A stretch of DNA of 64,000 nucleotides from Beta vulgaris subsp. vulgaris (Eukaryota > Streptophyta > Magnoliopsida > Caryophyllales > Amaranthaceae): contig NC_079205.1 in NCBI RefSeq assembly GCF_026745355.1, forward strand, positions 4,818,832-4,882,831. Reading direction: 5' to 3'. The notes beneath the pieces were generated by a model, which worked only from the letters and a program-made list of their open reading frames with translations, was not told the DNA's origin and did not search any database. The translations under genes were made by a program, and so were the position numbers. Position 1 is the first letter of the stretch. The number at the start of each line of letters is the position of its first letter. Below are positions 22,058 to 34,466 of the stretch, one piece after another.

Positions 22058-24937
22058 GGGGCTTTTCTCTAGATACCCCTGTACTTTATCAAAATTCATG
22101 GGGTACCCCTAATTCTAAAAAAATACACTAGGTACCCCTAAGGTTTGTAAACAATGCACAAAATACCCCTAATGACTAATGGTGTCAAGTTTCCGTTAGT
22201 CATTAAGGTTAATTAACCCCTCTACCCTTCATTAAACCCTATAACTCTAACCCTAAGCCTCTAACAGCTCACCCGCACCCTAAACCCTAATCCTAACTAC
22301 CTAACCACTACAACCCCCTTTGCCCTTCCCCCACCAACGCAACCCACCCCCACCCCTTTAGCCGCCCTCCCCGACTCCCCGCACAGCTGCCCAAATTACA
22401 AAACGTACAGCCACGGCAGTAGGGAGCACCCCACCATCGCATTCGCAGCTGCTGCGTACCGCGGCAACCAGACGACCACCGCAAGCCAGTATCAGCTTCT
22501 CTTTTCCCTCGTTTCTTCTCGTCGGCGTCATCCCCCCCACCACCTTCTCCCACCCACACTAGTACAGAAAAGGCAATTTGCGTCGGATGTGAGGCGCCTA
22601 TTTGCGTCGGACCCTGGTACGACGCCAAAGCCCTCGACGCAAATGACTAAGAAACGATCTGCGTCGTTTTCACATACGACGCAAATTAAGTAGTTATTTG
22701 CGTCGCACGTTATATACGGTGCGACGCAGATGAGTCTGCCCAGCCAACATAGAGCTGTAATGTGCGTCGCACATCTCCTAGGGTGTGACGCAGATGAGTG
22801 ATTTGCGTCGCACCTTGGGATACGTGCGACGCAAATTGGTATTTTTTTTTCTAAAAAAAAAAATTTTTGAGAGGGAAAAGAAAATTAATTACTGAAACGT
22901 TCATGACTGGAAAATCAATGAAGGATACATTCTGTTGCAAACGCAATAATAAACAGATAAAACGATATAAAAAAAACGAATACAACTCCACAACAATAAA
23001 ATAAAATTACAGAAAAAAGAATACATAAATTACAGAAAATCAATTAAATAAAATTACAGAAATACAACTCCACAACAATAAAATCGATATACAAAATATG
23101 GGAGTACTAACTGATTTGCATTAATCTGAATCGAACAACGAAATACGAAATACAATCGAAACAATGTGAATCGAAACAACAAGAAGTACAAGTCTATGTT
23201 CTATACTAGTGCGCGTTGCTCTGTTTCATGAACCACCAAACCACATTATGTTCCTGGCTGCTGCTGCCGCTCTGTTTCGTGAAACATCAAGCACATGCTG
23301 CTTGTGTTTTTTAAACGGAAAAAAATGAAAAAAAAACAAAAGGTCATCAGTAGAAAGTTTTTAGTTTTTAGATCTAAAAATGAAAAAAACGTATTTTTAG
23401 ATCTGAAAATTAAAATCGAAAATCAAATCTAAAAAATGAAAAAAAAATGGCGATTTCGAGTAGTTGGAATCGAGTTGTTTAATGGCGATTGTGTAGTCGC
23501 CGAAAATCGAGATTTCGAGTGTAGTTGAAAAATCAAGTAGTTGAAAAAAATGAATCAGATCGAAAAATGAAAAAAAACGAACCTGTGTAGTCGCCGAAAA
23601 TCAGATTTCTTCGCTGCTCTTCTTCGAGTGTCTCCTTTCGTTCGTTCGTTCGAATGACCGGAAAACGAACTGAGAAAACTTGAAAAATCTGACGAATCAG
23701 TTGAAGAACTTGCAGATTTTTCGGCGAAGAAAAACAAATGTGGGATGATAAAATGAAAATAAAAATGAGAAGGAGAGAGAAGTTTAAGGAAGGAGAGAAG
23801 TTACTGAAAATGAACTAATGAGGAAGGAAAAAGAGAAGGAGAGAGAGAGAAAAGAAGAGTGACGACTGATATGAGGAAGTAATGAAGTAGGGTTTGTAAA
23901 TAAAAAGGAGTGTACACACCATCCGCGTGTCTATATTATTGGGCCCAATTATCCGCGTCGCACTCTACATACCATCCGACGCACATTGCAGATAGGTCTC
24001 ATTTATTTTCAAGTGATGTGCGTCGTACCTTCATGATGGTGCGACGCATATGGTCCGTATGCGTCGCAGGTAGGAAGGATGCGACGCACATCACTCATAC
24101 CTGGTGCTTGTGTGTTGTCTTTTGCGTCGTACCCCAGTGAGCATGCGACGCAAATTTTGTTTTTGCGTCGTTTTCGTTTTAGTGCGACGCACATAGGGGG
24201 ACGCAAATCGCCCTTTTTCTACTAGTGCCATCCCCACCCACACATCCCCCCCACCTCTCCCCCACCCCCGTGGATGTTGTTCTTAATTTCTCTCTCCTGC
24301 TTCGAAATCATTTTTTTGATTTCAAAAACTGATTTCGAAAATGGTTTCAAAAATGGTTTTCGAAAATGTTTTGGAAAATGATTTTCAAAATCAGTTTTAG
24401 AGAGGGCAGTGTTCTGGTGGTTCAGTCTGATGAGAGGAGGTGAGGTGGTGGATGAGTGGGGGTGAGGTTTTGAGGGGGGGGTTCATATTAGGGGATATGG
24501 GATGCTGCCAGGGGAGGGGGGATGCTGCCGAGGGTGGGGTGGGGGGGGGTTGGGAAAATCAAGGGGGAAGGAGGGCTGCCGCAGAGGGTGAGGGAGGGAG
24601 GGAAGGTGAGAGATGGAGGGGAGGGTGAGGGAGGGAGGGAAGGTGAGAGATGGAGGGGGAAGGGAGGAGGTGGTGGTTGGGTGGTGGTTTTGGGGTTAGG
24701 ATTTGAAGTTATTTGGAGGGGGGGGGTTTAGAGGGTAGGGTTTAGTTAGTTAAATAGGGTTTAATTAAGATTAGAGGGGTTAATTAACCCTAATGACTAA
24801 CGGAAACTTGACACCATTAGTCATTAAGGGTATTTCGTGCATTTTACTGAAATAATAAGGGTATCTGGTGCATTACAAAAAAATTAGGGATACCCCATTA
24901 ATTTTGAAAAACCACAGGAATACCTGGTGAAAAAACC
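22058..24937. mobile_element. MULE-like element with long inverted ends
   Basis: About 150-170 bp at each end are inverted copies (for example AATGACTAATGGTGTCAAG at about 22170 and its inverse at about 24820). The runs of T outside both ends fit an 8-9 bp duplication. Long TIRs with about 9-bp duplication suggest a Mutator-like non-autonomous element. The interior is GC-rich at 22230-22550 and strongly G-rich on plus at 24420-24740, with no transposase. It has been split by the CACTA element at 22557-24227. Confidence 0.7.
22557..24227. mobile_element. CACTA element nested in the MULE-like element
   Basis: It starts CACTAGTACAGAAAAGG, ends CCCTTTTTCTACTAGTG, with CCA duplicated (22554-22556 and 24228-24230). 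Both subterminal 300-bp zones are arrays of TTTGCGTCGCA / TGCGACGCAAA motifs. No transposase: non-autonomous. It shares its ends and motif with the elements at 40840 and 52345. Confidence 0.93.
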
Positions 24938-25058
24938 GTTTTTTTTATATATAAATTTTCCTAAATTATGTGGTGCACTTTCAGGGTCAACAAAATGCCT
25001 CTTATCCTTCCTTGAATAGTTGAATCCTTGCCTGCTAGTTTTTCATTACTGAGTCCTA

Positions 25059-25403
25059 CTCCCTCCGTCTCATAATATAGTGCTTGATTCCATTTTTTCA
25101 CGGGAATTAAGGTAAATAGAATCTAAGAGAAAAGTAAAAACTTTTTATTATTAAAATAAATATTGTGTGGAAAAATGTGATCTTAGGAGAGAGAATGAAG
25201 AATAATTGGTGAAAGAACATTAAATGCAACCCTTGGGTTGAATAAACAAAGCAAAAAAACTATTTTCAAGAAGCAAACAAATAATGATGACACTATTTTT
25301 CTAGGCAAATCACAAAAAATTATGGAATTAAATATAGAACCAAGCACTATATTTTGGGACACCTAAAATAGAAATGAAACACTATATTATGGGACGGAGG
25401 GAG
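25059..25403. mobile_element. Stowaway MITE
   Basis: Ends CTCCCTCCGTCTCATAATAT and the inverse (ATTATGGGACGGAGGGAG), with TA at 25057-25058 and 25404-25405. Confidence 0.9.
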
Positions 25404-25958
25404 TAGTACTTTATTCCAATGAAAAATGTCTTTCTACCTAAAATCATGTAAACTCCAAAATCTTACGCTAATTATTTCGTAATCCACATGGTCGTATAAT
25501 TCAAACAAATCTAATAAATAAATTCTGTGATGCAGGCATGCCGATTCTATACAACTGTCGGAATGCAATTTAATAACGAGAAAAGACCTAGAATTCTAGC
25601 ATATATCACTTCGTGCAAATCAGTAACGCTCTGGAGGATCTTATATTATAAGAGAATATATATCAGATTGCTTAACCAATCATCATAAAAGATTTTAATC
25701 TTAATTATTGCATTCATTTGTTTGGGTGCAATAATTTATTAAGGACGAAAGAGTCAAGACCTGAAATGCTAACAATATATAACACACATACGACTTCGTG
25801 CAAAGTAATGCTTGGTCAAATAATCTTATTCTAAGAACAAAATTTGTTATACTATTGGTGAAGTAATCCCCATAAATAACAATATAATCAACTCTTGGGC
25901 CTCTTGAGAGTAATTAATTTCCTGGATCATAGAGTTTATTCTGTAATCATCAAACAAT
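25404..25958. other. Upstream region of knottin gene 4
   Basis: AT-rich, no coding frame. It presumably contains the promoter. I cannot choose a single TATA box; ATAAATA at about 25872 is one candidate. Confidence 0.45.
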
Positions 25959-28406
25959 ATGCAGATGGGAAGGAATCTCAGAATAGTTGTATTGGCCGCC
26001 TTCCTAACCTTCTTACGTAAGTTCTACTTCTAACCCTATAATCTAATCCTTGACTTCTTGTCTGTACCCTTTTTTCCTTGTTCTTTTCATATTTTATATT
26101 AATTTATTCATTATGGATCAATTAATATTTATTTTGGTTTCAGGGTAGGTGAGTATAACAAAAAAAAAAAAGAAAAATTAAGCATTGGCTTAAGTTCGAC
26201 CCATTTTCCTATGTGACCATCTAGTGTCGTGTAATTTGTCATAGAGTTAGTAGTTTAGCTTTTTAGCTATATGTTTGAGTTATGCAATGTAGATAACTTT
26301 TTAAATATATGTTTGAATTGCAAGTTTCAAACATAATTATCATTGTTATTATAAATTGTGGGAGTATATTGAAAATTTTAATCAATGTTTATATATGTTT
26401 ATACAAAATATGAATAAGATGGTTGTTTAAAAACAAAATTGGAATTGTGAGGGTTTTTTTTTTTATTATTTTATTTTTGTAAGAGAAATTTAGTATATGA
26501 TGAGAGGAAGAGTACCTTAATTATAAACCCATAAGAGTTAACAATAATTAGGCGGTTTTATTTTCAAAAATAAGTATTGATTGGGTGCCCTAATTGTTGC
26601 ATTGAATCGAATAAGTTCTCGTTTATGATTTTGCAAATGATTGATGAAACTATTCACTTGTCTTTTGCACTATCTATAATGCAAACCTTTGATCACCATG
26701 TGTTGCTTTAATTATTTATTACTCCCTCCATTTTTTTATTTATTTTAATCTATACACTTTCTTTTTTGATCTGTTCTTTTTAATTTATACACTGTTGATT
26801 TTTTCTATTTTTAGGAAACATGTCACATCTACTTTCTCCTCTTTTTTATTTCACTCATGCCATCCACTTTTTATTTTCTCTTTGCTTTCAATTTTTCTAT
26901 CCACCTTCTCAGTTTCTCTCTCATACTTTTGCACTTTCGCCTTGGTTCTCCCCAAAGATGAAGTGAGTAGATTAAAAAGAAAAGGAAGGAGTACTAATTA
27001 AAAAATAATGATTTAGAAATACTTATTAAGACGAATCTAGCAACATCCTCTATTCTTTTATCAATCAAATGTATAAATTTATACGCATATTTTTTGTTGG
27101 ACTTATAAGACATAAATTTTCTGTCTCGTTAATACTCCCTCTGTTTCACAATATAAGGCACGTACAATGTTCGAGGTCGAACTTTGACCGTTAATTACTC
27201 TCAATTTATGTTGATATAAAATTTTAAAAAATAATATTATTATAGCATTTTTCAAGACGAATCCAACGATATAATTTTTATAATTTTTACTTATCGTATT
27301 TGAGAGATATTTGTGGTCAAAGCAAATTTTCGTAAAGCGTAAATGACTTATATTTTGAAACAGAGGGAGTACTCGTTTAGGGTAAATTAGTCTTTTTTTC
27401 TGTAGTAAAGGTTAAATAAGTCTTTCTTCTCTAGTTTAGATACATATATATTTTGTGTCTTGGTTAGTATAGTTAGCATAAATATAGGAAGTTCTATTAT
27501 ATTGTAATTTGTAAGCGAAGGATTAATTACCAGGTTTTGTTACCACGCCACCAAGCTATATATTATTATTATTTTTTTTTTAATAGTTATACTTTTACTT
27601 TTGACACTATTCACGATTTTTCTTTTGACTATCATTTGTGATTTATGGTTAAGAGACAATATAGTTATGTGGAGTCTTGTTTTATTCATCTCGATATGTA
27701 GTTTTAGAATATCGACTTTCATATATTTTACAAATACAAAATTAGAGATATATACAAGCTCAAAATAATGCATCGACATGCGTAAAAAATGTAAGTATAA
27801 CTATTAAAAAGGGACGTATATGACTCTAATAACTACTCCATTAATTGCTTAATTTCAGTTCCAATATGGGCGGAAAAGGTTGACAAAGCCCCAAACTCTC
27901 TTGGGCAACGAACATGCAAGAGTGTTCAACAATCTTGTGGAGGAATAGCTGCATTTCAATGTTGCGCAGGATTAGAATGCATCTTCCAAAGCAGCTACCC
28001 AGATGCAACTGGAATTTGCATGCGACAAACATGTAAAAGCGCTAGGCAATTTTGCGGAGGCATCGCTGGGTATCAATGTTGTGAAGGACTAAGATGTGAA
28101 CTTGATGGATATTATCCAGACGCCGGAGGAGTTTGTGTGTCGAAAAATTCGTGTCGAAATGCTTATCAACTTTGTGGAAGCTTCAACAGATTAAAATGTT
28201 GTGAAGGATTACGTTGCATACTTGATGGTGATTATCCAGATGCTGGAGGAGTTTGTATGCCAGAAAGAACATGTCGATCACTATATGAATCTTGCGGAGG
28301 TATGACTGGATTTAAATGTTGTGAAAGATATGCATGCGTCTATGACGTGAGTAGTCATCCTGATGCTGGTGGAGTTTGTGTGGCAACTTATAAGCAGAGT
28401 TATTAA
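25959..28406 (+). CDS. Knottin gene 4: secreted four-module six-cysteine protein
   Basis: Exons 25959-26016 and 27859-28406 join across an 1842-nt phase-1 intron (TTAC|GTAAGT, TTTCAG|TTCCAA) to give 201 residues. A second ATG two codons on (25965) is an alternative start. Residues 1 to about 24 form a signal peptide (MQMGRNLRIVVLAAFLTFLL...). A short spacer to residue 38 is followed by four modules at about 39-73, 78-112, 118-152 and 158-193, all C-x6-C-x7-CC-x4-C-x12/13-C, with linkers of 4-5 residues and an eight-residue tail. All 24 cysteines are present. The PDAGG-C or PDATG-C signature recurs in every module, so the modules arose by internal duplication. The intron carries three MITEs. 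It is diverged from genes 1-3 but clearly the same family. Confidence 0.9.
26722..26991. mobile_element. Stowaway MITE in gene 4 intron
   Basis: Ends CTCCCTCCATTTTTTT and the degraded inverse (AAAGGAAGGAG), TA at 26720-26721 and 26992-26993. The interior is pyrimidine-rich. Confidence 0.85.
27135..27369. mobile_element. Stowaway MITE in gene 4 intron (235 bp)
   Basis: Ends CTCCCTCTGTTTCACAATAT and its inverse, TA at 27133-27134 and 27370-27371. Same subfamily and same length as 44199-44433 in the gene 5 intron. Confidence 0.9.
27570..27816. mobile_element. Eroded Stowaway-like MITE in gene 4 intron
   Basis: Inverted ends TTTTAATAGTTATACTTTT and AAGTATAACTATTAAAA. The left terminus is eroded into a T run. 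The interior matches the family at 617-874 and 46406-46664 (ACTATTCAC, TAGTTATGTGG, GACATGCG). Confidence 0.6.
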
Positions 28407-28908
28407 TAAGTGACAATATATGTCGATGACTATCTCAACGTCTCCAACTATTAGCTTTGATCATTTCATAACACTGATGATCTTGGACGATATGTACTCA
28501 TTTTGTTATAATGTAAAAATTTTCTTGCATTGAAATTTTATTGTGTCGATTGAGTTTGATGTTTACAAATAATATTGTGTTCGTTGGCCATTTTATTTAA
28601 TTTTATTTAATTTTATTTTACTATCACCACTTCTTGTTCATTGATTTGTTAATTTAATTTTTACATCAAATTTGGAAACCAACTATTTTTGAAATTGCCA
28701 TAGTTATGCTTGTTTGAGGACGAAATTTCTTTGTATATCATCTTATTCTTGTGTAGTGGATTTTTTTTTTTTTGTAGAAAATGCATGATTTCAATTTATG
28801 ATGTTAAAAGATTACAGAATATGATTTACTTTAGCTTCTGATTTGATAGTATCAATGTATCACTGTATAAAAGAATTTTTCAAAGAGCATTGAGAGCGTG
28901 AAATTTGC
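28407..28908. other. 3' flank of knottin gene 4
   Basis: AT-rich; no gene. It contains the likely 3' untranslated region. No clear repeat was seen before the copia LTR. Confidence 0.5.
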
Positions 28909-29041
28909 GTTTTTGTAATAATATGAGAATCCTCCTTAGGAGGCTTAGTAATCATCTTTACCTTATATACCAAAAAGTCATACAACCCTACTTACCATAA
29001 ACCACTACTTTACATAAGTCTAAATAGGGAGACTAAATATA

Positions 29042-30082
29042 TTAACATATATGTACACTACTACACCCCCACAGTGGGAGCAGGGGAGGGCGAATGCTCA
29101 AACTGGAACGAAAATCCATAAACAAGGGCTGAGGGAGACCCTTAGTGAAGATATCGGCAAACTGCGAGGAGGAAGGCACATGAAGAACCCGAATAAGACC
29201 AAGGGCAACCTTATCACGAACGAAATGAATGTCCATCTCCACATGCTTAGTGCGCTGATGTTGTACGGGGTTATGAGACATATAAACAACACTAATATTA
29301 TCACAATAAACCACATTAGCTCGCTGCATGGGACAACGGAGCTCAAGTAAAAGATTACGGAGCAAAGCCGTCTCAGCAACAACATTACCCACACCGCGAT
29401 ACTCAGCCTCGGCACTAGAGTGAGACAAATTTGCCTGTCGTTTCGACGACCAATAGATAAGATTATCACCCAAAAAGACACAGTAACCCGAAGTAGAACG
29501 ACGAGTATTAGGACATCCACCCCAATCAGCATCAGTGTAGGAGACAAGGCTTGTAGCCGGAATCGAGGGCAAGTGCATACCATAGTCGAGAGTGCCCTTA
29601 AGATATCGAATGATACGCTTAAGAGCATGAAAATGAGAATCTCGCGGTGCATGCATAAACAAACACACCTGCTGAACAGCATATGAAATGTCTGAACTAG
29701 TGAATGTAAGATAATGAAGAGCACCAGTCAGCTGACGATAGAGAGTAGGATCCTCAAGAGGCTTCCCACTATAAGCACTAAGCTTAGACTTAGTATCAAC
29801 AGGAGTAGCAGCAGACTTACAAGAGGACATATCAGCACGAGCAAGAATCTCCATAGCATATTTCCGCTGGCAAAGGAACATGCTATCCTTGGTACGTGAG
29901 ACAGAAATACCAAGGAAATAAGATAAAGGACCAAGATCCTTCATCGCAAACTCCGAACTAAGAAGACCAATAATACGAGTCCGGAGAGCATCAGACGAGC
30001 AGGTAAGGATGATGTCATCAACATAAAGAAGAAGATAAGCAGTATCGGAACCCTGTATGAAAATAAAGAGAGATGTATCACA
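29042..30082 (-). pseudogene. Copia pol, 3' half: RT C-terminus and RNase H
   Basis: Open minus-strand frame carrying the RT catalytic YVDD box near its start (LLLYVDDIILT). RNase H follows, with SYTDADWGG, SSAEAEYR and the TKHVEMDIHFVRD region typical of copia. It is cut from the N-terminal half of RT by the CACTA insertion at 30083, just after a CDTSLF motif. This half is free of internal stops, but the element as a whole is not coding-competent. Confidence 0.92.
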
Positions 30083-31226
30083 CACAACAAGAATGTTAGG
30101 CTTTAGCGTCCGCCAAAATCGGACGGTAAAAACGCGGGGTGGGACGCTAAATAAATTAGCGTCCGCTGGCGGACGCTAAAGAGCTGATGCAAAACCCCTG
30201 GTCGCTAATGGCTGGATTAGCGTCCGCCAGACGGACGCTAAACGTTAGCGACCGCTTTTACAAATTTAACGTCTGCTCCCCTGCCTGATGCCAAGTAGCG
30301 TCCATTTCGGTGGCGGACGCTAGTTAGCGTCTGTTCTGGCGGACGCAAGTTAGCGTCTGACATCAAAACGGACGCTACTTGGCGTCTGCATTGTCGGACG
30401 CTAATTTTAGAAAATGGTCGCTAATTTCTCGACCTCTTGCATAGTTCAAATTACTTTTAGCGGACGTTAACTTCATAGGCGAACGCTAATTTCCTTTCTT
30501 TTTTTTATTACAATGCTAATTGTATTTGAATAGTTTTTAACCTATTTTGTTTTCCAACAAAATAAATACTCAAGCTTTCCGCTAATGCGCCGAATTCTGC
30601 ACTAATGACCTGTTTGCATTAAATATAAATTCATAAATACACTAATATAAATTCATACATACATAAACATAAGTTAACGGTTTTAACTAAATTATATGTT
30701 TTCACGTCCCAAAATATATACAAGATAGATAGTGTAAGCTAATGTAGGATCCTAAGTCGCACACGCATCACCAACGCCGGTGGGGGGGGGGGTCTCGAGG
30801 CCCGGTAGAGGGGAATGAACCACCACACTGGCTCATCATCAGGTTGTATGTCTCCATAGTCGCCCTCATCTGCGCTAGGTACTCATCATGCACCCTGGGA
30901 TCCTTCTCTCTCTCCTTTTGCCTGGCGATGCGTTCCTCTTCTCTCTCCTTCTGCATCCGCTCACGTTCTCTTTGCATCTCGACTCTCTCTTCCTCGAACC
31001 TCGCAGACAACTGAGAAAACAAGGAAGGAGTGCAACTGGAGGACGAACTACCTCCTCCCCTCGAAGACCTCTCAAAATAGAGGTCTGCACTCGTCCCCAA
31101 ACCAGGAACCCACCCTTTCTTTCTGCCACCAACAGTCTCAAAGAAAATCTGGTTCAAGGCCTTGGTTTCACCTCTTTCTTCACATTGAGCAAGAGTTTTG
31201 TCATAACTTCCCTGCAAGAATGGATT

Positions 31227-32015
31227 AAGCAAGTTTAAGACACTTAGCCAATGAAAATGAGAGAAACTAAGCCATTTCGAGCCCTTTTTTGGGTTTCATG
31301 TTCCTATAATCCTACCTCTATGCCTATTTCAAGTTTTAATGCCTCATGCAAGTCCTAGAATACTCATTTAAGCTTTTTACTACTTGGTTGCATGATTCTA
31401 AGCAAGTTTAAGACACTTAGCCAATGAAAATGAGAGAAATTAAGCGATTTCGAGCCCTTTTTTGGGTTTCATGTTCTTATAATCCTACCTCTATGCCTAT
31501 TTCAAGTTTTAATGCCTCATGCAAGTCCTAGAATACTCATTTAAGCTTTCTACTACTTGGTTGTATGATTCTAAGCAAGTTTAAGACACTTAGCTAATGA
31601 AAATGAGAGAAACTAAGCCATTTCGAGCCCTTTTTTGGGTTTCATGTTCCTATAATCCTACCTTTATGCCTATTTCAAGTTCTAATGCCTCATGCAAGTC
31701 CTAGAATACTCATTTAAGCTTTCTACTACTTGGTTGTATGATTCTAAGCAAGTTTAAGACACTTAGCTAATGAAAATGAGAGAAACTAAGCCATTTCGAG
31801 CCCTTTTTTGGGTTTCATGTTCCTATAATCCTACCTCTATGCCCATTTCAAGTTCTAATGCTTCATGCAAGTCCTAGAATACTCATTAAAGCTTTCTACT
31901 ACTTGGTTGTATGATTCTAAGCAAGTTTGAGACACTTAGCCAATGAAAATGAGAGAAACTAAGCCATTTCGAGCCCTTTTTTGGGTTTCATGTTCCTATA
32001 ATCCTACCTCTATGA
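31227..32015. repeat. 173-bp minisatellite, about 4.6 units, in TNP1 intron
   Basis: The unit beginning AAGCAAGTTTAAGACAC recurs at 31227, 31400, 31573, 31746 and 31919, a constant 173-bp period with few mismatches; the last unit is truncated. It lies in a TNP1 intron, immediately upstream (in the minus sense) of the last exon. Confidence 0.97.
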
Positions 32016-32867
32016 AAATGTATGATCCTATATTATTTCAATTACCTTGATTTTTTGGATTTTGTCATTGATCGGCACCTTCTTTCTAGACTCATCCCTC
32101 ATGTGTGTGTCCATGAACAAGTCCAAAGCGGAAGGCAACACCCCTCCATGCTGTGCGGCCTACACGTTCAAAGACATTAATTAAATCAAGTTTTTGGATT
32201 AAATGTATTCAAACAAGTTACACTTACCAATCTCTTGGCGCTCTGTTGAGGAAATGGAGCCCTGGACATGAGAAGGAGGTACGCTGCTGGTCAAGTCACC
32301 TCCTCGCCGGTTCTTGCTAGCCTTCTGAGATCGTGCTTTGAACTCATTGTCTTGAGCATTCTTTATCATCTACTCGTGAATGCTTAGAGACAAACATGTC
32401 GGACAAACACCACCCTTCTTCTTTACTATCGAGTGGTGATTATCTTTCAACCTTTTGGCCATTTTCTTGCCGAATGTAGACCTCACTTGGGATTGAAGCT
32501 CCTCCCTCCATTTATATGTGCCCTGCATGCATATAAGAAACCAATCACAAAGGGTTAGTTTACATATTATAACTTAAGTATAAAGGGTTAGTTTACATAT
32601 ATAAGAAAACTAATCACAACGGGTTAATATTTTTATATATTATAAACTTAACAAATATGATTTCACCTTGAAAAGAGAGAACCAAAGGTTTTTTGTATCG
32701 TCATCAACCTGCGAATAGTTCCTCCATGGATGATGGAAATGTTGCTTGAAGCATTTAGTCATGTCGCGAATCACTCCATTGTCTTCAAACCTGATAAAAA
32801 GCAATTAAAACCACGTGAACAACACCAATAAAATCTATTAAAAGCAATAAAGTATTACGCTCATAAT

Positions 32868-34015
32868 TAGGGATGGCAATGGATCTTGGACCCGATCCGG
32901 ATTCGTGGACCTAGATCCGTTTTTCAGGGTCTGGATCCCAAAATTTTGGACCCGGCGGATCCGGGTCGGATCTGGGTCCGGTGGTCAGATTACGGATCTG
33001 GATCCGGATCTTATTCCCAGACCCGGACCCGGATTCGTGGATCCGTTTTTCCAAAAGTATAGGTGGGCAGTGTGGGCCGTTATAAAATTAGATGGGCTTC
33101 TTTATTTTATTTATCCACTCAAAAAGGCAAAACCCTAACTCCCTGTATTCACTCACAACTCACCACTCAACACTCACAAGTTTCTTTTCTCTCTCCAGCA
33201 GCCATAGATATAAACCCCTCCCTTTTTTTCTCTCCAACAGCCTCTCTCTCCACCAGCCATCTCACGAGCCTCCATCGCCACCACCCTTTTACCGGCGTTA
33301 ATATTATCGCTTCTCTTCATACGCGGCCCGCTGACCACCTGAATGCAACGGCTTCGTTCATGCCTGCACCAATAGCTCGCGGTACCTCCTTTCTTCACGC
33401 ACTCTAGCCACTAGACCACCGCCGGTCGTGGGGAGGCCTCTGATTTTTTTTTTTTGTCATTTTCTTGTCATGGTCCATATGTCCTTGGAAGATAATTTGA
33501 GTGAGACAAACGCTCCCAATCCCAATTTCGAGGCTGCTGATTTTTTTTTTCATTTTGTTGGAATTGGATTTGTTGTCTTCTTACTGAAAATTCATTCTTT
33601 GAGTATGTTTTTTTCTTTGATAAATTAAGATTATGGATGTACAATTTAAATGTTAATGGGTACTCTTAATGATAATGAAAGATTGCAGTTTGTCGATTTG
33701 GAAAAGGAATTTTACAGTAAAATGTAGGTAAAACAGTATAATATAGCATTATTTCCACCATTGGGGAATGGGGATACGAAGGATTAGTGTTTCATCGTTT
33801 TGGAAATTACTTTAACATCAAAAAGTGGCTGAAATAGTATAAAATGTGTTGGATCCGTTTTGGGACCCGGATCCGCAGGATCCGTCGGATCTGGATCTGG
33901 GTCCAAGTTTTTCAGACCCGCTGGATCCGGGTCGAATCTGAATCCAGTGCCTGAAAACGGATCTGGATCTGGGTCCACCTGGACCCGGTCCAGATCCGAC
34001 CCGTTGCCATCCCTA
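32868..34015. mobile_element. hAT-type element nested in the CACTA element
   Basis: Ends TAGGGATGGCAATGG and its inverse CGTTGCCATCCCTA, with an 8-bp duplication CTCATAAT (32860-32867 and 34016-34023). The first and last about 170 bp are dense in GGATCCGG / GGGTCCAG motifs in both orientations. The middle (33060-33630) resembles a promoter and leader with a short frame (MSLEDNLSETNAPNP), perhaps the 5' end of a deleted transposase. Non-autonomous. Confidence 0.92.
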
Positions 34016-34229
34016 CTCATAATATAACTTACCAAAGTCCATTGGCATCCAACTCCTTTTTCTTGTCACCTACCCCAGCCTCATGATTATCCTCGTCCCT
34101 CTCCAACTCGCCATCACGCTCAGGATGAGGCTCAGGCCCCTCTCTGCCACTACCCCCATCACGAGGACCACCTCGGGATCCGGCACCTGACGACATCTGC
34201 AAAAGCTTGAAATTAATCACATATTCGCA

Positions 34230-34466
34230 TCATAATCTGGTATTCGGTTTAAAACCCTTACTGTACAAATGTACTTTGACCGTGTACACATCCAAGTAAC
34301 GCAAGTTATTACACCTCATGCATGGACATTTTATCTTGTCACCGTCATTTAAATGAGGATGTTGTAAACAAAACTCAATGAACTTATCAACTCCTTTCAC
34401 AAACTCAGTTCTAAGGGAACGCCCATCAAGTCTGTTATACATCCAGCTACATTCCTTCCTTTTCAT
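34230..34466 (-). pseudogene. CACTA TNP2-type transposase, N-terminal remnant
   Basis: 79 codons read SWMYNRLDG, then EFVKGVDKFIEFCLQHP and a CPCMRCNN metal-binding-like motif, then HLYSKGF. This is the transposase-associated domain found at the N-terminus of En/Spm TNP2 transposases. The catalytic part that should follow is absent, so the element cannot move itself and the transposase is a deletion remnant upstream of the TNP1-like gene. Confidence 0.9.

Larger units (their letters stand above)
30768..34196 (-). pseudogene. CACTA TNP1-like protein gene, multi-exon, with a stop
   Basis: Minus-strand exons can be followed from an ATG at 34196: exon 1 about 34196-34035 (MSSGAGSRGG..., Glu/Asp-rich, GT donor), about 32791-32666 (KCFKQHFHHPWRNY), about 32523-32228 (REELQSQVRSTFGKKMAKRL, then DNEFKARSQKASKNRRGGD), about 32165-32053 (LFMDTHMRDESRKK) and 31232-30768. 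The last carries an Arg/Glu-rich coiled-coil-like run and an ALNQIFFE...GGRKKGWVPGLG block. The blocks are those of plant Ptta/En/Spm transposase-family proteins, thought to bind the subterminal repeats. An in-frame TAG after LSLSIHE (about 32372) breaks exon 3. Introns hold a 173-bp minisatellite and a hAT element. Exon ends are approximate. Confidence 0.8.

Noticed and set aside
22240..22310. Interstitial telomere
   Set aside because: CCCTAA-like motifs are irregular and few; a chance feature of a GC-rich transposon interior.
28020..28406. A 128-residue three-module protein starting at an internal Met in gene 4
   Set aside because: The upstream sequence encodes a further complete module in frame and a spliced signal peptide; the Met lies between modules.
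29098..29724. Second long minus-strand frame overlapping copia RNase H
   Set aside because: A shadow of the real RNase H frame, hydrophobic with no domain.
31227..32015. Possible CRISPR-like or regulatory array
   Set aside because: Units are 173 bp, contiguous without spacers, in a eukaryotic transposon intron: a minisatellite.
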